From Ustulina deusta (Eukaryota; Ascomycota; Sordariomycetes; Xylariales; Xylariaceae): 64,000 nt of DNA. The position numbers were made by a program, and so were the translations under genes. Shown piece by piece: positions 57,312-64,000 of this stretch. How positions within the stretch are numbered: the first letter of the stretch is position 1; each line of letters opens with the position of its first letter. A model generated the notes under the pieces. The model saw nothing but the letters and a program-made list of their open reading frames with translations, was not told the origin of the DNA and did no database searches. The DNA lies in the NCBI GenBank assembly GCA_023159155.1, contig JAJNNX010000002.1:1612001-1676000 (forward strand), read 5' to 3'.

Positions 57312-57536
57312 TCACCCTTGACCAGCCCTTGACTTGCTCACGTATGCAAAAGCGCCTGTCCCGACGACGATGATGGCCAGGAACGGCCAGAACTTGACGG
57401 TGGTGTTGGGCCCTCGCCGCGGCTGTGAGCTGTAGGTCCTCCACGGTATCTTCGAGCCTCCGGTTCTTGCTCTCGTGGCTGGAAGCTTAGCTGTCGTCAA
57501 GAGAGACCTTGTTGTGGCCGTTGTGACGGTGGTCAT
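57312..57536 (-). CDS. Small mitochondrial-type single-pass membrane protein, unknown function
   Basis: A 74-aa frame starts MTTVTTATTRSLLTTAKLP. Its N-terminal 45 residues are rich in Thr, Arg and Ser with no acidic residue (TRARTGGSKIPWRTYSSQPR), as in mitochondrial presequences. One hydrophobic helix follows (FWPFLAIIVVGTGAFAYV) and the protein ends SKSRAGQG. The stop overlaps a perfect GTGAGT donor. Splicing to the TGCTAG acceptor at about 57220 would change the end to GSLILI, so the last few residues are uncertain but the size hardly changes. Small inner-membrane proteins of this layout are common in fungi; I cannot name the family. Confidence 0.55.
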   Translation of the reverse strand: MTTVTTATTRSLLTTAKLPATRARTGGSKIPWRTYSSQPRRGPNTTVKFWPFLAIIVVGTGAFAYVSKSRAGQG

Positions 57537-58915
57537 TTTCGGTGTTGTGTTGTTGATTAGAAGGTCTGAATTACACCCGGTCTTGTGCGAATGAGATTGC
57601 GGTGAGAGATATTGCTATGACCAATCTTTCTTAAAAATTATAAGTTTCTGAACATTGAGGATAGAGGAGGGATTTAGTCTGGGTTTCTTACCGCTGTCAT
57701 AAGTCGATGAGTTCGTTGATACCGCTCAAGAGCTCTCTCGCGGCGTTGACCCACATCTCAGAAGAGAAGCTTGGACTTGATAATATAGTGCAACTGCTAG
57801 CGGCTGTAATTCACACCCTACCAGCTGCTAACAAAGAGTCGATCCAGGCTTTCTCATCACAACACCACCCATTCTCTACCTGCGCAGGCAGGTAGCATCA
57901 CTATTAACCCACGCCTCAAAGAGGGTGCGAGAAAAAGGAGAAGATGGCGAAGAAAAGGAGAGAGGCACGACAATAGAGCCGTAACGAAACCCCCTCACCG
58001 GGTCCCCAAGCTCCCGTACAGCAATCACGAAAAAACTTAAACCAGTAGATCTAAATAAGTTGGCCATCCGGGTCTCGGGAATGTGCACAGCCTGCACGGG
58101 AGGGAGCCCAACCGTCTGGTCGAGAGAAAGTAGTTTCATCTGAGCCACTCTTGAGTCGCGCTCAGTCAAACAAAACAAATGAACAAGAAAAAAGAAAAAG
58201 AAAAAACCCTGCCTGCCGGAAACACAATATGCGCGCATCGCCTCAAGCATACGTATATGCCACCAACGATGTTTCAGTCCTCGGCCACGCATCATCATTG
58301 AAGTAATGAGGCCTGCCCCCAAAAGATGTCCACTAGTGCAACGTGAACCCGACGCAACCCGAACCACGTTACCTTGCGAGGCGATAGCTGTCGTAGGTGA
58401 AATGAACCCAACGTAACCCGAATCGCAGGAACTTTACGTGTAGGTAAGTCAAGCAGTACGCAGGGAGGAAGATAGTCAATAACCTTGGGGAAGTATGTAG
58501 AAGAATGTCTTTGTTTTGGCGTGAAGAGAAAGCAGACTTTGGATTTCTTCGCCGAAAAGGTACAGCAAGCAGATTTGCTATATTTGATAGAGGTAATTAC
58601 ACTTAAGGAGAATAGAGAAGCGTATAAGTGAGGGCTGAGCCAACTGAGTTGCTCAAGCCAGTAAAGTAAAGGTATCTCTTTGCCCCAACCCAATTAAATT
58701 TTCAAAATGACACCGTCAAAACGCCGCGCGCAGAGTCGCCCAAATTGCTCGCGCGTGGGTATATATCATCACGAGAAAGCGCAACAGGTCCCCTAACCAC
58801 CCACACACAGCAGGTATATAAACCAGAGCTCCCCAAAACAAACCATCTCTCACTTCCGCGTCACTCATTTCGTATCATTCACATCATCCTCCCCCGTGTC
58901 TCGTGTATCATCGTA
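57537..58915. other. Intergenic spacer with an imperfect direct repeat
   Basis: About 1.4 kb between minus-strand genes. Two similar segments with GAACCC, (A/G)ACG(C/T)AACCCGAA at about 58345-58365 and 58406-58424 form an imperfect direct repeat. Open frames at 57876-58367 and 58295-58693 (minus) lack protein features. Confidence 0.45.
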
Positions 58916-60532
58916 TCACCTTGATGGATGCCCGAAACTGGAGTGTGCGGGAGGTGGATTTTTTACGACTGCGTCTGCGTAGGCGCCAGGTATTGGCACA
59001 GCGTCGTACTGCTGCTCACCCGGCGCCGCTGTAGTGAAGTTATTTTCGGGGGGAGAGCTGGTCGTTGGGCTATTGAAGGCGCCCTGCGCAACCTTGGGAG
59101 TGGCTGAGCGCGCCTTGCTAGGCGGAGCTTGCAGCTTGAAGGGCTTCTCAGCAGGCTGAGTATCGGCGACCTGACTCGCGAAGGAGGAGGATGGCTCGAC
59201 GATCGGGGCACCGGGAGTAAAGCTTGGTGCCTTGGACATCTCGGAGAGCGAATTGTAGGTTGAGGGTGGGAATCGCGGGGACATCGCGTACTGCGAGAAT
59301 GAAGGCGATTTGGGACCGAAGCCGGGTGTGTTGGGTGCCGATTGCGAACGCAGCTGCGCCAAGTATAGGTCCGAGCGGGCGCGGTCGCGCATGTCCATCG
59401 ACTTGGTCAACTTGCGCTTTGTGATGTATCGGAAGAAGACAATGCTGTATAGCGTGATCGTAAACACATCGAGAACGATTTCGATGAGGGCGCAGATCAG
59501 AGACCAATTCTATTTTGAAATAAACCAGTTAGCCGACACAATCGAAGACTCCAAGCCAATTGCGAAAGGGTATGTAAACTTACCTGGAGTCGGCAGACAA
59601 GGGCATAGTCGACCTTCTGCGAGAAGTACTCAGCTCTCTTGTTCTCAACGCAAGACCATCCCCAGAGATCTTTATTGCCGCTGTTGTTGCGGGTGAACTG
59701 AAGGATACCGGCAGCGGCGGCCCACAGTATTGAAGAGGCAATGAACCAGCCAACTGCAAATAGCGTGTAGTAAACACCGACTTTCTCGGCTCTGCGATGG
59801 CCGCCTCTCAGATAGCCGAAGAAGATGAGAATGCAAAGAAGAAGATTGACGCCAGAGACCGCAAGCACGACGATCTGGGGCCACAGTTGTGTGCCTTGTG
59901 CCCACGGCGGAAGACCGCTTTGCGGCGCAAGGTGGTTCGTTGCAGAGAAGACGTGGAAAGAAGCCGCAACCAGGGAAATAATGATCAAGCTGCAGCTAAA
60001 ACTGATACCACGGAGGGCGAATTTAGCCAATCTGACTCGATACTTGAGGCCCTATGGGATATTTAGTAAGACGACGCAGCTCTCAATTGCTCATTGAACT
60101 TACGACATCCCTCTTTTGCGCCGCTTCGGTGTCTTTTTCTCTAGCTTCAAGAATATCCTCTTCCCTGAAGGTTGGGCTCAGAGGGTTCTCAAATCTCCTT
60201 GCCGGCGTGCCAGGCACTTTCATGGCGCTCTTTAAGGGCGTTTTTGGTGTCATAGGCACATTGACTGTTTGTGTTCGTGTATCATCGTTGATATATCCGA
60301 AGCCTACATCGGCCGGTTGAGCTTGGGCAGCGTCTTGACTCTCATCCCGGCCGGTAAACGGATTGCTTGTCTGCGGCTCAATGGGGGAATACACAGTGGT
60401 AGCCTCTGCGAACCTGGGGGTCCTTGGCGGCTTCAGTGAGGATGTGCTAGTATATGATCCATCTGTTGAGGATGACCGTGACGGTGTCAATTTGAGGGCG
60501 GCAGGTCGCCTCTTCTCATCTTGGGATGCCAT
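58916..60532 (-). CDS. Four-transmembrane (MARVEL-like) protein with long disordered tails, unknown function
   Basis: Exons are 60532-60104, 60051-59584 and 59509-58916, all introns phase 0 (53 and 74 nt), giving 496 aa. The N-terminal ~140 residues are cytosolic-looking and Ser/Thr/Pro-rich, ending with a charged coil (FREEDILEAREKDTEAAQKR). Four hydrophobic helices follow: SFSCSLIIISLVAASFHVF, LWPQIVVLAVSGVNLLLCIL, VGVYYTLFAVGWFIASSILW and, after a Trp/Cys loop (KDLWGWSCVENKRAEYF), NWSLICALIEIVLDVFTITL. The topology and the extracellular-loop cysteine resemble MARVEL-type proteins, but I see no diagnostic motif. The C-terminal ~170 residues are disordered, with SP/TP sites such as PGFGPKSPSFSQYAMSP. 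Plasma-membrane location is an inference. Confidence 0.85.
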
Positions 60533-63500
60533 TGTGATTTTGTGTGTAAAAGACTAAACAAAAAGAACAATCGCTCGTCCCTGCGAGTCAGTTGCCCGAA
60601 CAGTAAGAAGTGCTTCACGAACTGGGCCTATGAGTTTGTAGTTCGGGATAGGGATGAAGCAATCTTGAGAAGAAGAAGGGAAGAATATGGAGACCAGCTA
60701 TCGAAGAAAAGGAATCCTCGAGGTCGGAGACGGGAGGAAGGTCTAGGTTTTGAATAAGCGCCCTCGGGTGTGCTACGAACTCATTCGACCTTCTCTAAGG
60801 CTTCTGCATAGACGGGTAGTGGGGATAGCACAACGCTCAACATGCAATGGGATCGGTCACGGTGGGCTGGGGTCCTCGTGGCCTATCCGATGGAATGCCC
60901 CTGATAGGGTGGCTAGAAAGAACACCAATCTCGGGTGGGCGAGTCTAGTGTGGATAGACGCCGTACGTAACGGGATGGTACTGCACAACGGGCTGATTGT
61001 ATCGGAACTCCCAGATCGGCAATCAATTCGAGTTTCACGGGCTGCTGGAACAAGTTGCAGACATCCAAGACGCAGGACAGCTAAGACAAGCACGACATAT
61101 ACCTCATCAGAAGCAGGAGATGGGGGGAGGAAAGTCGGCAGCGCAGTGTGTAGGTATTTCGTGAGCATGAGGGGGGACGGCACCAGGTAGGCATCGGACG
61201 AGGAGGGAAGAAACCAAAAACGACAAGACGGGTCCTCTTGTCCAGTCAAGAAGGTCTACTATACCCAGCCATGGTTACCCGACAGGACAAATTAAGGTGG
61301 TATAGGCCAAACAGCCACTATCATCCGGAAGTACACATGTACTTTGGTGGAGGACATATTGAATGGGCGTTACCGCCGCCCTCCAATCATCGCAAGCAAC
61401 AAGCCCAGCGCGTTGGGATGGATGGCGACTACGGTAATTCGATGAAGTTGCGGACAACGGCTGACAATGGGGGTGAGTCGCTCAAAGAGCAGAGAGGACC
61501 GGGTACTGACCGGGGATGTTGGCAGGGGTCGCTCTCGGCGTCGAGCGGAGACTTGGAGAAGCGGCTCTGGTTGGACAAGTGGTTGCTCAAGAGAGGAGCC
61601 GGCGCCAGAGGACAGCGCTTCGCAGGCACGCTAAGGGACCCTGGTCGGCGATCTTCCCATCTCATAGGCAGAGACCATCCGTGTGCTGCATGCAAGAGCT
61701 CGAGCATCGGCCAATCACAATGCCCCAAGACGTGATGTCACCAACCACTTGCATCCATCAGGCGGTAAAGTAGGGACCTACTGCAGAGTACGGTGTAGTA
61801 GAGGCAGCGTAGTATCTGAATGGATGGCAAGTTCCAGCCTCTCTTTCTCTCTCGTCGCTTTTGCTTCCGTCCTTGCATCCAAAATCCCGCAAAAATGCCC
61901 AATTCGAGTTGTTCGTAGAAAAGATGGCAACAATTTGAAGTTTTCGTCTAGGTATATAGCACCTCAATATAATGAGTCTAGAAGAAACTCCCGACAAGAT
62001 TTAAAGTTTACGCTAGGACAGGCTCGATGCGGCCATCGTTCTCGCGGCCATTATTCATCGTCGTCGGCCGCATGTATAATTATTGCTTGACCAGCATTTC
62101 AGCAAATCCCACCCACCGTACCTAGTATAACAACTCTACCAGCTTATCGTTCCGGCCCCCACGGCCACCATTCCCATTGTGCCATCTTGGCGAGTAGTAT
62201 AGGTACTGCTGTAGGGGGCACGTTGCCTTGGGGTCCGAGAATCTGTGTACGCCGAACCCAAGTCTTCAGAGGCACACATATCTACACTCCAGCTACGGCA
62301 TACACACCATGAGGATATTTTTAGATTATATTAAGCGTAGAAATCACTAGGGTGGTGCCACTAGCGATTGTTTGGGCTGTAATCAATGACACTACCAGTT
62401 TTCTAGACGGTAGTTCCCGTAGTTGTGCACCACTCAGAGAGACCTCGTTGGGCCAATGGGGTCGAGTCACACGAGGCTGAGGATATATTTAACATCGCCC
62501 GAGCTCATTTCTGGGTAATCAGCCCCGAATACTGCCACCCAAGTCTCGCTGATCTCACAATGTTGATGGTGGAGGGTATAGAGAATTACTTACTACCCTC
62601 TGGGTTTGTGCTGACGGCATCAAGTAGACAGACGACCTCTTTCATTCAACCAAAACGTGTTGGAAGTTCTACTAAGCCTTTCGCGCGGGGCGATTGACGA
62701 TTAGGGTAGACCCCTGGATATTTGGCTGCTTCTTTTCCATCTTTGATATTTTCAATCATCAAGTGCTCAACTAGGGTGACAATGGTAAGCTGTGCATCAG
62801 TCACACAAGGTATAATTACCAAGCAATGGATGACACCAATCATCGGTGCCAGAATCTCATTGCATTGAATTGGATTGAATGCAGACTAATTTCAAGCCCA
62901 TGATTTCGTAGCGTGTGTTGCAACAGTCCCCAGAGTTCTATTTGCCGTATATGCCCCGATACGCCACTTACAAGACAGTCGGGCTCCATGGATACCACAC
63001 TTGTGAGGTCATACTCCATGATTAACTTATACAAGCCTCCGATCCCAATTTATGCGTGGCATCTCTTTGTTTTGTTTCTATTGGTGCCTCAATGTCACTC
63101 GCCCAAGGCACAAGGAGCAGGCTAGCATGAATGTGATTACTAACAGGAACATACGGCATGATATCTTGCACTCAATGTTACTTAGTACACGTGTATAGTG
63201 AGTAATCCGTTTGATACTGTGGTTTCTATACTGGATTCTGCGCTGATGGAACCACATTTACCTGGAAACTAATGTTCACCGTGACACCTATCCATTTTAT
63301 GAAACAAGATGAAGTGGGAAGAGAGAAATGTTAATCCTATTCTGAATGTGCACTCTCGTAGCTGTCAGTCACAGATAAAATATTCCTTCCTTTGAGTACG
63401 GATGTATTGTGGGTTTGTATTTTATTGTCTATGCTTGCACAACAGGCGAACCAAGACAAACAGTTTAAAGAACATGATGATATGGTTGACAACTGTTTCA

Positions 63501-64000
63501 CACATCAAGCGAGATGGCGATTCATTTAATGAATCAATAGATAGTCCCGTGGACCTCAGACTTAGCCAGCGTATCAGCCAGTTGAACAACAACCATTAGG
63601 GAAGCCAAGGCGGACACCTCAAACCTCCTACTATCACGATGATTGAAGCTCGTTGATTTATATTGAAGTGTACTAGTAAGTTGGCCACTTAAAGCCCTTA
63701 TCCATATGATACGGCCTAGCAGCGACCTATTGCCTATGATCATGCGTGCGCTGGATAGGTTAGATGGCATTGTCAAATCACTCCACGTTCATAAGCAGGA
63801 TACGAACTACCTACGTCATATTTATAACAGCGCGATTGTCAACCACAAAAACAGTTGCGATCGGATAGGATATACGCATTCTCCAATCGGCACCACGTGC
63901 TTTAACAGGTAAGTGAATACCTGGGTAGCTGCTCTTCTGAGCTTGATATGGCGGATAAGTGAACATTAACTAGCTGGAGATATAAGTAGCCCGAATTTGT
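60533..64000. other. Right-hand gene-free stretch
   Basis: About 3.5 kb in which I can support no gene. 60533-61750 is GC-richer and holds the promoter of the four-TM protein gene plus chance open frames on both strands (for example 60750-61190 and 61238-61735). 61750-64000 is AT-richer with only short frames. No repeat structure beyond simple AT-rich runs was noticed. Confidence 0.45.

Noticed and set aside
60750..61735. Two plus-strand frames (146 and 165 codons)
   Set aside because: They overlap equally long antisense frames, show no motif, and sit in the promoter region of the four-TM protein gene.

Overview
This is a nuclear contig from a filamentous ascomycete (Pezizomycotina, most likely Sordariomycetes). 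The evidence is short GT-AG introns of about 45-100 nt with CTAAC/CTGAC-like branch sites, fungal-type gene families (Prp4 kinase, TFIIIC Tfc6, Gde1, PAQR/Izh, expansin-like protein), GC-rich exons in AT-richer spacers, and a dispersed palindromic CCTAGGTAGGTACCTA motif that litters the intergenic DNA. An order such as Xylariales or Glomerellales is only a guess. I see no rRNA, tRNA or CRISPR, and no intact transposon.

Layout. 1-5 kb: 5' part of the splicing kinase Prp4 (-, running off the left edge), head-to-head with the tiny ribosome-associated TMA7 gene (+), then a PAQR receptor-like membrane protein (+). 5.4-8 kb: TFIIIC subunit Tfc6-like WD40 protein (-). 8-9.7 kb: gene-free, repeat-motif-rich spacer. 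9.7-10.7 kb: ankyrin protein. 10.7-14.9 kb: apparently empty. 14.9-17.1 kb: ILV2 (acetolactate synthase), carrying a 2-nt frameshift and an apparent 84-nt coding deletion. 18.3-22.8 kb: small secreted cysteine-containing protein (-), galactokinase (+), 101-aa membrane protein (-). 24.4-28.1 kb: a run of surface or secreted proteins on the minus strand (expansin-like, single-pass membrane protein, Ser/Thr-rich wall-type protein). 30-37.2 kb: annexin and a full-length ABCC transporter. 39.1-42.7 kb: SPX-ankyrin-GDPD phosphodiesterase (Gde1-like) spliced from eight exons, one of only 4 nt. 44.7-50.5 kb: tandem C2HC-finger protein (+) and a long disordered/coiled-coil protein (-). 53.4-60.5 kb: eIF3m, UMP kinase, a small mitochondrial-type membrane protein and a four-TM protein. 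60.5-64 kb: no gene recognised.

Functionally this is mostly ordinary housekeeping content (translation: TMA7, eIF3m; Pol III transcription: Tfc6; splicing: Prp4; nucleotide, galactose, phospholipid and branched-chain amino-acid metabolism), interspersed with fungal accessory genes for the cell surface and secretion. The genes are independently transcribed. I see no biosynthetic gene cluster and no convincing novel multi-gene system. The best leads are the ILV2 lesions next to the catalytic glutamate, the 4-nt micro-exon in the phosphodiesterase gene, and a duplicated C2HC finger whose intron sits at the same place in both copies. All exon coordinates below were derived by eye from splice signals and family conservation and are not backed by transcript data.
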